In this document: piece after piece, positions 18,031-26,848 of the stretch
Layout of the letters: each line of letters starts with the position of its first letter
Position numbering within the stretch: position 1 is the first letter of the stretch
Assembly: GCF_030695125.1 (NCBI RefSeq)
Contig: NZ_JAUYTP010000018.1
Coordinates: forward strand, 62,001 to 126,000
Origin: Allobosea sp.
Lineage (GTDB): Bacteria > Pseudomonadota > Alphaproteobacteria > Rhizobiales > Beijerinckiaceae
Direction of reading: 5' to 3'
Length of the DNA stretch: 64,000 bases
The notes under the pieces: model-generated
Database searches by the model: none
Seen by the model: the letters and a program-made list of their open reading frames with translations, nothing else
Told to the model about the DNA's origin: nothing
Program-made: the position numbers and the translations under genes

Positions 18031-18879
18031 GTGACGATGGCCGAGCAAGGCTTGCGACAAGACGATCCGCGCCTGGCCGACCGCAACGGTCTGGCACGCT
18101 GCCTGTCGGAAGCGGCGCGGCTCAGCGGTGCCGTGCTGCTGGCGATGCGCGCGGCGCGCGATGTCAAGATCAAGGCCGACGGCTCTCCGGTCTGCTCGGC
18201 CGATCTCGCCGCCGATCATACGGCCAAACGTGCGCTGGCGCGTCTCCTGCCGGGCATTCCGGTGATCAGCGAGGAAAGCGTGGGCGAGGTTGCGCCGGCC
18301 GCGCTGTTCATCCTGCTCGATCCGCTCGACGGCACGCGTGAATTCCTCGCCGGCGGCGACAGCTATTGCGTCGCCATCGCCCTGATCCACGGGGATCGAC
18401 CGGTGGCGGGCGCGATCGCCGCGCCGGCCAGCGGGCGGTCATGGTTTGCGGGGGAACAGGCTTTCGCCCAGCCGATGGCCGCGGACGGGACGACGACGGG
18501 CGCAGCCTGCGAGCTGCACGTTCGCGCCCTGCCGGCGCTGGGGCCGACCACGCTGGTCAGCCGCTTCCATGGCGATGCGTTGAGCGAGCGCGTTTCGGCG
18601 GCGATGGGGTCGACGGCGACGATGCCGATGTCGTCGGCGGTGAAGTTCGGCCTGATCGCGTCGGGCGAGGCCGATCTGCATGTGCGCGGCGGCCGGACGA
18701 TGGAGTGGGACATCGCCGCGGGCGACGCGATCCTCTGCGCGGCCGGCGGCATCATCCTGACGCTCGAAGGCGGCATCCCGCGTTATGGCTGCGTGGATCG
18801 CGGCTTCTGCAACCCGTCCTTCGTCGCGGCGTCGAGCGAGGCTCTGGCGCGCCGGGCTCTGCAGGCCGCGCAGATCTGA
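18031..18879 (+). CDS. cysQ: 3'(2'),5'-bisphosphate nucleotidase CysQ (inositol monophosphatase family)
   Basis: 282 residues. The metal-binding motifs of the IMPase/CysQ superfamily are present: ISEESVGEV for the Glu site, DPLDGTREFLAGGDSYCV (the R/K-E-F extension marks CysQ), and EWDIAAGDAILCAAGG near the C-terminus. CysQ hydrolyses PAP/PAPS and so supports sulfur assimilation. The start is the GTG at 18031, with an ATG two codons later as an equally reasonable choice; AAGGGCGAG lies upstream. It is divergent from chpT. Confidence 0.88.
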   Translation: MTMAEQGLRQDDPRLADRNGLARCLSEAARLSGAVLLAMRAARDVKIKADGSPVCSADLAADHTAKRALARLLPGIPVISEESVGEVAPAALFILLDPLDGTREFLAGGDSYCVAIALIHGDRPVAGAIAAPASGRSWFAGEQAFAQPMAADGTTTGAACELHVRALPALGPTTLVSRFHGDALSERVSAAMGSTATMPMSSAVKFGLIASGEADLHVRGGRTMEWDIAAGDAILCAAGGIILTLEGGIPRYGCVDRGFCNPSFVAASSEALARRALQAAQI

Positions 18880-18902
18880 ACCACTGCGTAGACCGCTCCG
18901 GT

Positions 18903-19457
18903 TCAGCGCGCGATGGTTTGCGCGACGCTGCTCCAGTTGTTGTCGGCCATCCGCAGCAGGGCGGCATCGGCGACGAAGCTCTGGCGGTTTTCCTGCGTGC
19001 GGAACAGGAACAGCCGCGAGCCGATGATGGCGAACTGGCGGGGATCGGTATCGACGGCGCGTCCGTGCGCCACCGCGGCCGCGTCGAAGCCTCCGTAAGC
19101 GGGAGCATAGATCGACGGTGCGTCGCGGAACGCCGCCCGGTTGGCGGCCGAGACGAAGCGCCAGACGACACCCTGATGAAGGACCTCGTAGGCGCGGTCG
19201 CCGGCGACGGCGCGGCCATCGATCCGGTAGGCGACCGGGTCGTAGCCGTCGAGAGCGAGACCTGAAGCGCTGTCGTGTTGCGTCGTCTCGGTCAAGGACG
19301 GCAATTCCGGCAGCCCTTCCGGCAGGCCGGCCGTGGCGGCGTCGGCGGTTGCCTGCAGCGTGAGCGCCAGAACCGCGAACACACAGACCTGCCGGACGAG
19401 CCGGCCGAACGGGCTCATGGCCATGGAAATCCAACGCTGCCTTGTTCCAGCCTTCAT
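18903..19457 (-). CDS. Exported YHS-domain protein
   Basis: 184 residues from the ATG at 19457 (AGGA ten bases upstream); a start at 19424 is also possible. A signal sequence (LVRQVCVFAVLALTLQATADA) leads to a YHS-type domain: SGLALDGYDPVAYRIDGRAVAGDR, HQGVVWRFVSAANRAAFR, YAPAYGGFDAAAVAHGR. YHS domains often occur in metal- or haem-associated proteins, and this one appears secreted to the periplasm. The remaining C-terminus (FRTQENRQSFVADAALLRMA) is part of the same domain family. It is divergent from eipA, with which it shares about 280 bases of upstream DNA. Confidence 0.7.
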   Translation of the reverse strand: MKAGTRQRWISMAMSPFGRLVRQVCVFAVLALTLQATADAATAGLPEGLPELPSLTETTQHDSASGLALDGYDPVAYRIDGRAVAGDRAYEVLHQGVVWRFVSAANRAAFRDAPSIYAPAYGGFDAAAVAHGRAVDTDPRQFAIIGSRLFLFRTQENRQSFVADAALLRMADNNWSSVAQTIAR

Positions 19458-19736
19458 CGCGGTCAAATCCTGATCGTGGATGTTGCCGCGGGTTTTCGGA
19501 CCCAGGCAGCAATCTTCACGGCTTGGATACGCTTTCGAGGGTATCAAACGGGTTACGGAATTGGTTCGCATTGCTCCCAATCGTGTCTGACCTTCGGATT
19601 TGATCGAAATCCCGCGGCTTCGGTCCCGCCTTTTCCACCGGTCGGGCCCCGCCCGGCGGTCACCCGTCCCCCTCGCGGCCGCGGTGCGCATGCGGATCGA
19701 CAGCGCGATGAACCCCCTACCCGGAGATCGCATCTC

Positions 19737-20330
19737 ATGACCCAGACCCGACGCAACCTGATCAAAGGTGGCCTCGCATTCGCCGGCGCCAGTCTGGCGA
19801 CCCTGGCGGCAGCGCCGGCCATCGCCCAGCAGTCTTATGGACAGAGCCGGTCCTTCTCGCAGAACGAACTCGTCTCGTCCGGTCATCAGTTTTTCGGCAA
19901 TGTCTCGCGCGGGCTCGCCCTCGCCGTGGAGGAGGCCGTGCGGCGTTGGGGCGAGCCCAACGGCTATGTGCTCGGCCAGGAGGCAGCAGGCGCCTTCGTC
20001 GGCGGGCTTCGCTATGGCGAAGGCACGCTGTTCACCCGCAATGCCGGGGATCGCAAGGTTTTCTGGCAAGGCCCGTCCGTGGGCTTCGACTTCGGCGGCG
20101 AAGGCTCGCGCACGATGATGCTGGTCTATGGGCTTCCGGCGGTCGATTCGCTCTACCAGCGCTTCGTCGGGGTCGATGGCTCGGCCTATTTCATCGGCGG
20201 CTTCGGCTTCACGGCGCTGGCGGCGGAAGGCGTGACGGTGGTGCCGATCCGTACCGGCGTCGGCTGGCGGCTGGGCGTTAATCTCGGCTACCTCAAGTTC
20301 ACGCCGCAGGCGACGTGGAACCCCTTCTGA
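19737..20330 (+). CDS. eipA: EipA-family (DUF1134) envelope protein
   Basis: 197 residues from the ATG at 19737, with CGGAG about nine bases upstream. The exported N-terminus has a twin-arginine pattern (TRRNLIKGGLAFAGASLATL). The mature part matches DUF1134/EipA in length and motifs: FFGNVSRGLALAVEEAVRRW, KVFWQGPSVGFDFGGEGSR, MLVYGLPAVDSLYQRFVGVD and the C-terminal GVGWRLGVNLGYLKFTPQAT. In Brucella, EipA is a periplasmic protein needed for envelope integrity and is under CtrA control. Its location within 10 kb of ctrA is suggestive, though I see no full CtrA box upstream here. Confidence 0.85.
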   Translation: MTQTRRNLIKGGLAFAGASLATLAAAPAIAQQSYGQSRSFSQNELVSSGHQFFGNVSRGLALAVEEAVRRWGEPNGYVLGQEAAGAFVGGLRYGEGTLFTRNAGDRKVFWQGPSVGFDFGGEGSRTMMLVYGLPAVDSLYQRFVGVDGSAYFIGGFGFTALAAEGVTVVPIRTGVGWRLGVNLGYLKFTPQATWNPF

Positions 20331-20334
20331 CCAT

Positions 20335-20372
20335 CGGATCGATCGCCAAGCAGACGATCGATCCGTCGGTTT
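20335..20372 (+). terminator. Hairpin terminator after eipA
   Basis: Perfect 11-bp inverted repeat CGGATCGATCG (20335-20345) / CGATCGATCCG (20355-20365), nine-base loop, then TCGGTTT. It starts five bases after the eipA stop. Confidence 0.65.
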
Positions 20373-20476
20373 CCTGCCGCAAGGCAAGACGTGGAATGCT
20401 GCAGCATCCGAACAGATTTCCGCTTTCCGCCGACTTGTCCTAACCTGTCGCTTCCCTCGATGTGGAGCCGCCTGTC

Positions 20477-21736
20477 TTGATCGAAGCCGTCATGCTCGTC
20501 GCGCTCGGCTTCCTGTGCGCCAGCCTGCTGGGGCTGGCGGTGGTGCCGGCGCTGAACCGCAGGGCCGACAGGCTCGCGCGTCGCCGCGCGGAGGCCGCCT
20601 TTCCGCTGTCGCTCGCCGAGATCGCCGCCGATCGCGACCATTTGCGGGCGGAGCTGGCGCTGCGGGCGCGGACCCTGGAACAGGAGGCCGAGCGTGGCTT
20701 CGCAGCCAAGGCGGCCGCGATGCAGGAACTCGGCCGGCGCGACATGAAGATCGGCGAACTCGATGGCGTCGTGCGCGACTGCGAGGCGCGGATCGCGCAG
20801 CTGGATGGCGACCTCGACGCGACGCGCGGCACATTGGCCGACACGCGCGCGGCGCTCGCCCGTGAAAGCGCAGCCCTCGTCGAGACGAGCGCGACGCTCG
20901 ACAGGCGCATCGCCGACCTCGCCAGCCTGGAGCGCGATCTGGCGGACACGCGGACCTCGTTGACCGGCACCAGCGCCGATCTCTCGGCGCGCGAGGTGGA
21001 GCTTGCCGGGGAGCGCGAGACGCTCGGCCGCAGCCAGGCGCTGCTGGCCGAACGCGAGGCCGAGTTGCTGCGGCTTCGCCAGGATTATGACCAGATGCGG
21101 GTGGCGCAGGTCGAGGACCGCACCAGGATCCTGGTGCTGGACGCCAAGGCCGGCGACCTCGCCAACCGGCTGACGGCGCGGGAGCAGAGCCTCGCCGACA
21201 GCGAGGCCGCGCTTTCGGCGATGACCGTCGACCGCGACAGCGAGCGGCTGCTGGCCGATGCGCTGGCCGCCCGGGCCGAGCAGGCCGAGGCCGGGCTCGC
21301 CGCAGCCGATGCGCGCGCGATGGCTGCGGGCGCCGAGGCCTTGCGCATTCAGGCGTTGCTGGCGCAGGACGTGCAGGCGCATCAGGCCGACAGCGAGGCG
21401 AGGCAGGCTTTGGAGCAGGAACTGACCCGGGCAAAGGCGGCGCTCGATGCCGAGCGGGAGCATTCCGCGCTGGCGCTCGCCGGCCTGCGCGAGGAGCTGC
21501 GCGCCCGCGAGGCGCAGATCGAGACGGTGCATGCGGAGGTCCAGACGCTGAAGGGCGCGCTGGAGCAGTCGCGCGCCGAACGTGCCAGGCTCAAGGCCGA
21601 GGCCACCCGTGCCCTCAAGGCGGGGGCGAATGCCGCGGTTGCCGCCCCCGAGGCCAATGCCGCGCTGCGGCGCGAGATCATGGCGGTCGCCGAGCGGCTG
21701 ATGAACCTGCCGCCGCAGCAGGAAGCGGCCGAGTAG
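20477..21736 (+). CDS. Membrane-anchored coiled-coil protein
   Basis: 419 residues from a TTG at 20477, which has a GGAG about nine bases upstream and gives the N-terminus (M)IEAVMLVALGFLCASLLGLA. A GTG at 20462 is the alternative. One N-terminal membrane helix is followed by a basic patch (NRRADRLARRRAEA) and then a long continuous coiled coil of Ala/Glu/Arg/Leu heptads to residue about 390. A short C-terminal motif reads ALRREIMAVAERLMNLPPQ. I recall similar proteins in Rhizobiales with this same start and tail, but with no experimentally known role. Structural or scaffold function is inference. Confidence 0.75.
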   Translation: MIEAVMLVALGFLCASLLGLAVVPALNRRADRLARRRAEAAFPLSLAEIAADRDHLRAELALRARTLEQEAERGFAAKAAAMQELGRRDMKIGELDGVVRDCEARIAQLDGDLDATRGTLADTRAALARESAALVETSATLDRRIADLASLERDLADTRTSLTGTSADLSAREVELAGERETLGRSQALLAEREAELLRLRQDYDQMRVAQVEDRTRILVLDAKAGDLANRLTAREQSLADSEAALSAMTVDRDSERLLADALAARAEQAEAGLAAADARAMAAGAEALRIQALLAQDVQAHQADSEARQALEQELTRAKAALDAEREHSALALAGLREELRAREAQIETVHAEVQTLKGALEQSRAERARLKAEATRALKAGANAAVAAPEANAALRREIMAVAERLMNLPPQQEAAE

Positions 21737-21839
21737 CACGCTTTCCCTTGCAAACGCCGTTCCCCCTGCCGCGGTGATGCTCTAGGAAGGCGCGCCTGCG
21801 CTTCGGTCGCCCTGCTTCCAACGAGATGGTCTTCGCCCC

Positions 21840-22784
21840 GTGACCCAAACCCGCTACGATCTCCTCTGCATCGGCGAGCCGCTGGGCGAGTTCAACGCCA
21901 CCCGCGCCGAAAGCGGCGCCTTCCAGTTCGGCCATGGCGGCGACACCTCGAACTGCGCCATCGCCGCCGCGCGCCAGGGCGCGAAGACGGCCTATCTCGG
22001 TGCGCTCGGCGACGACATGGCAGGCCGCTCGATCCGTGATCTCTGGCGCTGCGAAGGCGTCGACGATGCCCATGTCACGACGCATCCGAGCGCGCCGACC
22101 GGGCTCTACTTCGTCGATCACGGCCCGTCGGGGCATGTCTTCTCCTATCTGCGGGCCGGCTCCGCCGCGAGCCTGATGGGGCCGCGCGACGTGCCGCGGG
22201 ATCTCGTCACCTCCGCCCGGATCGTGCAGGCGTCGGGCATCAGCCAGGCGATCTCGGCCTCCGCCTGCGACGCGGTGTTCGAGGCCTTTGCGATCGCGCG
22301 CGAGGCCGGCGTGACCACCGCCTACGACACCAATCTGCGCCTGAAGCTCTGGCCGCTGACGCGGGCTAAGGCGATCATCAATGCCGCCTGCGGCATGGCC
22401 GACATCGTGCTGCCGGGCTATGACGACGCCACCCAGCTCACCGGCCTGAGCGATGCCGACGCCATCGCCGATTTCTATCTGCGGCTGGGCGCGAAGATCG
22501 TGGCGCTGACGCTCGGCCATGAGGGCTCGCTGGTCGCGACGCCGGAGCGGCGCGAGCGGCTGGTGCCGATCAAGGTGGACGCGATCGACGCCACCGGCGC
22601 CGGCGACTGCTATGACGGCGCGTTCCTCGCCGAATACATCCGCACCGGCGACGCTTTTGCCGCCGGAGCCTACGCCAATGTCGCTGCGGCCCTGTCCACC
22701 CAGGGGTTCAGTGCGGTGGCACCCCTGCCGCGCCGCGCCGATGTCGAGGCGCGGATGGCTCTCGAGGCGAAGAAAGCAAACTGA
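21840..22784 (+). CDS. kdgK: PfkB-family sugar kinase, probably 2-dehydro-3-deoxygluconate kinase
   Basis: 314 residues from a GTG at 21840. Ribokinase/PfkB features: an N-terminal GGDTSNCAIAAARQGAKTAYLGALGDD block and the C-terminal signature DATGAGDCYDGAFLAEY, with the catalytic Asp in GAGD. Overall similarity is to KdgK, which phosphorylates KDG to KDPG at the head of the lower Entner-Doudoroff steps; other PfkB substrates cannot be excluded. The stop overlaps the next gene's ATG (ATGA), so kinase and HAD hydrolase are translated together. Confidence 0.75.
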   Translation: MTQTRYDLLCIGEPLGEFNATRAESGAFQFGHGGDTSNCAIAAARQGAKTAYLGALGDDMAGRSIRDLWRCEGVDDAHVTTHPSAPTGLYFVDHGPSGHVFSYLRAGSAASLMGPRDVPRDLVTSARIVQASGISQAISASACDAVFEAFAIAREAGVTTAYDTNLRLKLWPLTRAKAIINAACGMADIVLPGYDDATQLTGLSDADAIADFYLRLGAKIVALTLGHEGSLVATPERRERLVPIKVDAIDATGAGDCYDGAFLAEYIRTGDAFAAGAYANVAAALSTQGFSAVAPLPRRADVEARMALEAKKAN

Positions 22785-23644
22785 TGGCCGTTCCGGTTCT
22801 CGATGAGGCGGGCGCGCTGCTCGCCCGCTACGACGTGCTGATCAGCGATGTCTGGGGTGTGGTGCATGACGGCGTCTGGGCGCTGCCGCCGGCCTGCGCG
22901 GCGCTGACGCGTTACCGCGAGCAGGGCGGGGCGGTGGTGCTGCTCTCCAACGCGCCGAGCCCGTCCGAACAGGTCGCCGACCTCCTCGACAAGAAGCGCG
23001 TGCCGCGCAGCGCCTGGGACCGGCTGATCACCTCGGGCGACGTCACGCGCTCGCTGATCGCCGAGAGCCACCACCGCAAGATCTTCCATATCGGCTGGCA
23101 GAGCGACCGGGCCGTCTTCGACCATGCCGATGTCGAGCTGGTCTCCGAGGACGAGGCCGATCTCGTCGTCGCGACCGAGCTCAACGATTACCGCACCGAG
23201 CAGCCGGAGCAGTATCGCCCGCTGCTGGAGCGCTTCGCGGCGCGGGGGCTGCCCTTCATCTGCGGCAATCCCGATCTCGTCGTCCATGTCGGGCACGATC
23301 TGCTGCCCTGTGCCGGTTCGCTCGCCTTAATCTATGAGGAGCTCGGCGGCCGCGTCGCCTATGCTGGCAAGCCCTATCGCCCGGCCTATGACCTGGCCCT
23401 AGAGGCGGCCCGCTCGGCGCGCGGCGGCCATCCGGTCGATCCGGCGAAGGTGCTGGTGATCGGCGATGCGGTCCGCACCGATCTCGCCGGCGCGCGGCTG
23501 ATGGGCTTCGACAGCCTGTTCATTGCCGGCGGCATCCACCGCGACGAGACGATGCGGGATGGGGTCCTCGATCCGGCGGGGCTCGAGGCCGTGCTGGCGG
23601 GGAGCCCGGTGAAGCCGGTCGCGGCGATGGCGGCTCTGGGGTAG
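22784..23644 (+). CDS. HAD-superfamily hydrolase, TIGR01459 type
   Basis: 286 residues. HAD motif I reads ISDVWGVVHDGVW, motif II lies around VLLSNAPSPSEQV, Lys is in AYAGKPYRPAYDLAL, and motif IV is VIGDAVRTDLAGARLMGFDS. The layout with a C2 cap is that of the subclass IIA (NagD-like) group annotated TIGR01459, common in alphaproteobacteria. Substrate unknown. The four-base overlap with the sugar kinase suggests it acts on a related sugar phosphate, for example as a repair phosphatase; this is inference. Confidence 0.8.
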   Translation: MAVPVLDEAGALLARYDVLISDVWGVVHDGVWALPPACAALTRYREQGGAVVLLSNAPSPSEQVADLLDKKRVPRSAWDRLITSGDVTRSLIAESHHRKIFHIGWQSDRAVFDHADVELVSEDEADLVVATELNDYRTEQPEQYRPLLERFAARGLPFICGNPDLVVHVGHDLLPCAGSLALIYEELGGRVAYAGKPYRPAYDLALEAARSARGGHPVDPAKVLVIGDAVRTDLAGARLMGFDSLFIAGGIHRDETMRDGVLDPAGLEAVLAGSPVKPVAAMAALG

Positions 23645-23692
23645 GGGCAGCGGCCACGGGTGTCGATGCCGGCACCGAGCAACTTCGATCTC

Positions 23693-23724
23693 GACAGAAT
23701 GTATCGAGATCGATACATTCTGTC
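23693..23724. promoter_or_regulatory. Perfect inverted repeat operator of the toxin-antitoxin operon
   Basis: GACAGAATGTATC (23693-23705), spacer GAGATC, GATACATTCTGTC (23712-23724): two exact 13-base half sites ending two bases before the toxin start codon. It is distinctly A/T-richer than its flanks. The position fits autoregulation by the HTH antitoxin, as known for type II systems. Confidence 0.75.
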
Positions 23725-23726
23725 CG

Positions 23727-24050
23727 ATGAAGCCGATCCAGTGGCTTGGAAGCAGCAGAGCCGATGTCCGCGCTTTCCCTGATGACGCGAGGATCGACGC
23801 TGGCTGGCAGCTCGAACTGGTTCAGCGCGGAGAGGATCCTGACGACTGGAAGCCCATGCAGAGCGTGGGGCCCGGCGTCAGGGAAATCCGGATTCGGGAG
23901 GCATCGGGCGCATTCCGCGTCATCTATCTGGCGACGATCGAGGACCGCGTTTTGGTGCTTCACGCGTTCCAGAAGAAGACGCAGGCCACGTCCAAGAAAG
24001 ACCTCGACCTCGCGGCTCAACGGCTGAAACGATGGAAGGCAGAGCGATGA
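23727..24050 (+). CDS. RelE/HigB-like toxin (phage Gp49-like family)
   Basis: 107 residues, starting MKPIQWLGSSRADVRAFPDD. The family signature is the central-to-C-terminal block GVREIRIREASGAFRVIYLA ... VLVLHAFQKKTQATSKKD, followed by a helix ending LKRWKAER. These toxins are mRNA endonucleases that block translation when free of antitoxin. No Shine-Dalgarno sequence is possible between the operator repeat and the ATG, so translation may be leaderless or weak. The stop overlaps the antitoxin ATG by four bases; toxin-first order is typical of HigBA-type modules. Confidence 0.85.
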   Translation: MKPIQWLGSSRADVRAFPDDARIDAGWQLELVQRGEDPDDWKPMQSVGPGVREIRIREASGAFRVIYLATIEDRVLVLHAFQKKTQATSKKDLDLAAQRLKRWKAER

Positions 24051-24328
24051 ATGCGGACATCTCCGAGAGCGTCTGGGACGCCCTGGCCGATACCCAGCAG
24101 GAAGCGGCCAACCTCAAGGCCCGTTCGGCGCTGCTCTACGCGATCCGCCAGGCGGTCCAGCGTTGGGATTTGCCTCAGGAGGAAGCCGCCAAGCGGCTCG
24201 GGCTGACGCGGCCTCGTACCAGTGACCTATTGCGCGGGAAGCTCGCCAAATTCTCGCTCGACGCGCTCGTCAACATTGCCGCGTCGGCGCAATTGGAGAT
24301 CGAAATCCGGGTCAAGGACGCGGCTTAG
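24047..24328 (+). CDS. XRE-type helix-turn-helix antitoxin
   Basis: 93 residues from the ATG at 24047 overlapping the toxin stop. The helix-turn-helix is visible as LYAIRQAVQRWDLPQEEAAK with RLGLTRPRTSDLLRGKLAKF, matching the HTH_37 group that accompanies Gp49-like toxins. A short dimerisation tail follows (LVNIAASAQLEIEIRVKD). It neutralises the toxin and most probably represses the operon by binding the inverted repeat at 23693-23724. Confidence 0.85.
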   Translation: MNADISESVWDALADTQQEAANLKARSALLYAIRQAVQRWDLPQEEAAKRLGLTRPRTSDLLRGKLAKFSLDALVNIAASAQLEIEIRVKDAA

Positions 24329-24348
24329 CGTCTGAAAGCCAGCAACCC

Positions 24349-26763
24349 TCAGCCCCGCCCCGCCCGCAGCCGCTTCCCGACATCCTGGAACAGCCCCCGG
24401 AACGGCCGGAATACGAATTTCACCGTCGAACGGCCCGGCGGCACGGCGACGGCCCGGAACAGGACGTTGGCGCGCAGGATTTCGGCGGGGGCGCCGTCGA
24501 TCTCGACCTGCCACCAGGGGTGCCAGACGTCGTTCAGCACGACATAGCCGCCCTGGGGCGCCTCGACCCGAAGCGTCACCTCGGTGGTGCCGTAATCGGT
24601 GATGCGGACGCTGCCGGCCGGGTTCTGGCCGGGTGGGTTGGCCCCCGCGGGTGCCGCCGTGCCTGCGGGCCGGCCGGTCGCCAGCGGGTCGCGCGGCAGG
24701 GGCGGGAGCGCGCGGTCGAGCAGCACGGTCCGGCGCGGGTCGAAGCCTGAGGGCCACTGGCCGGTGGCGAGGATCGCGTCGAAATCGGCGGTCTCCGCCC
24801 TGGGTACGAGCAGCACGCGGGGTAGGGCGCGCGGGTTCTCGTAGACATAGGCGTCGGGCGTGCGGGCAATCTGGGTGAGGTCGCCGGGCTTGAGCGCCTT
24901 GTCGATCTGCTCGACGGGAACGCCGGTGGCGATGAAGCGCAGGCCGAGCATGTCGGCCAGCAACGAGCGGTAGCCCGGCATCAGCGGCGAGAAGGTGCGC
25001 TGGTCGGGCAGGGCGACATGGTCGCCGGCGCCGGTCGCCTTGCTGTAGATCCCGAGCCGCAGCGGGTTGTAGCCGAGCGTGTTGTCGAGGCGGTGGACGA
25101 GGCTGGCATTGGGCCAGTGGAAGCCGATGCCGGCGAGTTCGATGCGGTCGCGCCGGTCGGGGCCGGCGGTGCGGGCGGTCTCGCGCTTGAGGACAGCGAT
25201 GGTCTCATTGTCGCTGTCGGCGCGCAGCACGTCGTAATCCTGCGCGGGCAGGGCGGTGGATTCGCTGGGACCATTGTTGACCGACAGATCGATGGTCAGC
25301 GTCGCGGCCAGCACGATCGTCGCCGCGAGCCCCGCCCCTCGTAGCGCAAAGCCGCGCGCGGCGACGAGTGCGCCAATGGCGAGCACGCCGCAGAGCAGCG
25401 CGGTGACCAGCGGAACAGTCGCGACCGCGAGACGCCCCACCGTCCAGGCCAGCCAGAGCGCGAGTGCGAGCGCACCCGTGAAGATCGCGACCTCGAGGAG
25501 GCGCTGCCAGGGCTTCGCGCGCGGCGCGGCATCGGTCATGACGAGATGGGTCAGATAGCCGCCGAGCAGGGCCAGGAGCGCGCCGAGGATGAAGAGCGCG
25601 TCGGCCGGGCGGCGGTAGAAGGACACGCCGGGAAGCTCGAACAGCAGGCGGAAGCCCGGGGTGAAGCGGCCGAGCGCGAAGATCAGAACGAGCAGGGCCG
25701 CGACGCTGAGCGCGACGATCTCGCGGCGCAGCAGCGCGCCGCGGACGACGCCGATGGTCAGGATCAGCCCCGTCGGGATCAGCCCGAGATAGAGCTGGCT
25801 CATGTTGCGGGCGAGGTAGAGGTCCTGGGGCCCGAAGCGCGCCTCGAAGGCGGGGCTCGGCGCGCCCCAGAAATTCTCCAGCGGGCCGGCCGCGCCGAAG
25901 AGATTGGCGAAGAGCCCCGTCAGTAGGGCGGCCGGGTGCAGCGAGCCCTTGCCGGCGCCGGTCAGGTCGATCGCCGGGCGGTTCGAGCCCTCCGCCAGCA
26001 CGGCCGTGAGCAGGATCGGCACGGTCGCGACCAGCACCGCGCCGAGCCCGCCTGCCAATAGAGGCAGCAGGCTCGTCTTCAGCGCCCGCCAGGGCTGGCG
26101 CGCCATGGCGATGGCGGCGATCACCAGCCCGGCCAGGACATAGACGCCGAGCAGCGCGACCTGGTCGCGGCCGAGCACCATGAAGCCGGCGACGATGCCC
26201 GCGGCAAAGCCATAGGCCAGCGAGCCGCGCTCCAGCGCGCGTGCGATCAGCGCGAGCGTGATCGCGAAATAGCCGAGGCTGAGCACCTGGCCGATATGCT
26301 GGATGCGCCAGGCGGCCGCCGCCCCGAAGGCGAAAGCGAGGGCCGCGACGACCGCGCCCGCCGGGTGCCAGTCGCGGTCGCGGAAGATGACGACGAAGGC
26401 GAGCGCGCCGGCCAGCAGGGTGCCGAGCACCGCCCCGTCTCCGAGCCGGAAGCCGGGAGCAGGTTCGAGCGCGGCGATCAGCGCGAAGGGCGGCGAGAAG
26501 ATCAGCGATTGCGGATCGGCGATCTGCGGCGAGCCGGCGAAGACGTAAGGAGTCCAGAAGGGCGAGCGGCCGCTGTGCCAGGCTTCCGCCAGAAACTGGA
26601 GCTGGGGCTGGAAATGCGCCTTGGCGTCCCAGGGAATGGTGACGACGCCGGAAAGCCAGGGCCAGGACAGCGCGATCCAGGCGAGGACGACGATGGCGAC
26701 GACCCGGGCGAGGGGCCAGGGCGCGGCCGGGACGGCGGATGGCGGGCTCGGCATGGGCGACAT
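24349..26763 (-). CDS. YfhO-like polytopic membrane protein
   Basis: 804 residues from ATG 26763 (MSPMPSPPSAVPAAPWPLAR). About a dozen membrane helices occupy the first 530 residues, opening with the lumenal-type loop VTIPWDAKAHFQPQLQFLAE (a D near the first loop, as in GT-C-like proteins). A soluble C-terminal beta-rich domain ends with WHPWWQVEIDGAPAEILRAN and AVPPGRSTVKFVFRPF, the typical YfhO/DUF6541-type tail. Members are implicated in glycosylation of envelope polymers; the substrate is not readable here. It lies downstream of ribA on the same strand (85-base gap). Confidence 0.75.
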   Translation of the reverse strand: MSPMPSPPSAVPAAPWPLARVVAIVVLAWIALSWPWLSGVVTIPWDAKAHFQPQLQFLAEAWHSGRSPFWTPYVFAGSPQIADPQSLIFSPPFALIAALEPAPGFRLGDGAVLGTLLAGALAFVVIFRDRDWHPAGAVVAALAFAFGAAAAWRIQHIGQVLSLGYFAITLALIARALERGSLAYGFAAGIVAGFMVLGRDQVALLGVYVLAGLVIAAIAMARQPWRALKTSLLPLLAGGLGAVLVATVPILLTAVLAEGSNRPAIDLTGAGKGSLHPAALLTGLFANLFGAAGPLENFWGAPSPAFEARFGPQDLYLARNMSQLYLGLIPTGLILTIGVVRGALLRREIVALSVAALLVLIFALGRFTPGFRLLFELPGVSFYRRPADALFILGALLALLGGYLTHLVMTDAAPRAKPWQRLLEVAIFTGALALALWLAWTVGRLAVATVPLVTALLCGVLAIGALVAARGFALRGAGLAATIVLAATLTIDLSVNNGPSESTALPAQDYDVLRADSDNETIAVLKRETARTAGPDRRDRIELAGIGFHWPNASLVHRLDNTLGYNPLRLGIYSKATGAGDHVALPDQRTFSPLMPGYRSLLADMLGLRFIATGVPVEQIDKALKPGDLTQIARTPDAYVYENPRALPRVLLVPRAETADFDAILATGQWPSGFDPRRTVLLDRALPPLPRDPLATGRPAGTAAPAGANPPGQNPAGSVRITDYGTTEVTLRVEAPQGGYVVLNDVWHPWWQVEIDGAPAEILRANVLFRAVAVPPGRSTVKFVFRPFRGLFQDVGKRLRAGRG

Positions 26764-26848
26764 CAGGCTGCGGTGCCCGAAGTCGTCATCGCGTTCAAGT
26801 CCTTCTCGCAAGCCCGCGTCGGCGCCATGGCGCGCGCCCTGGCGCGGC

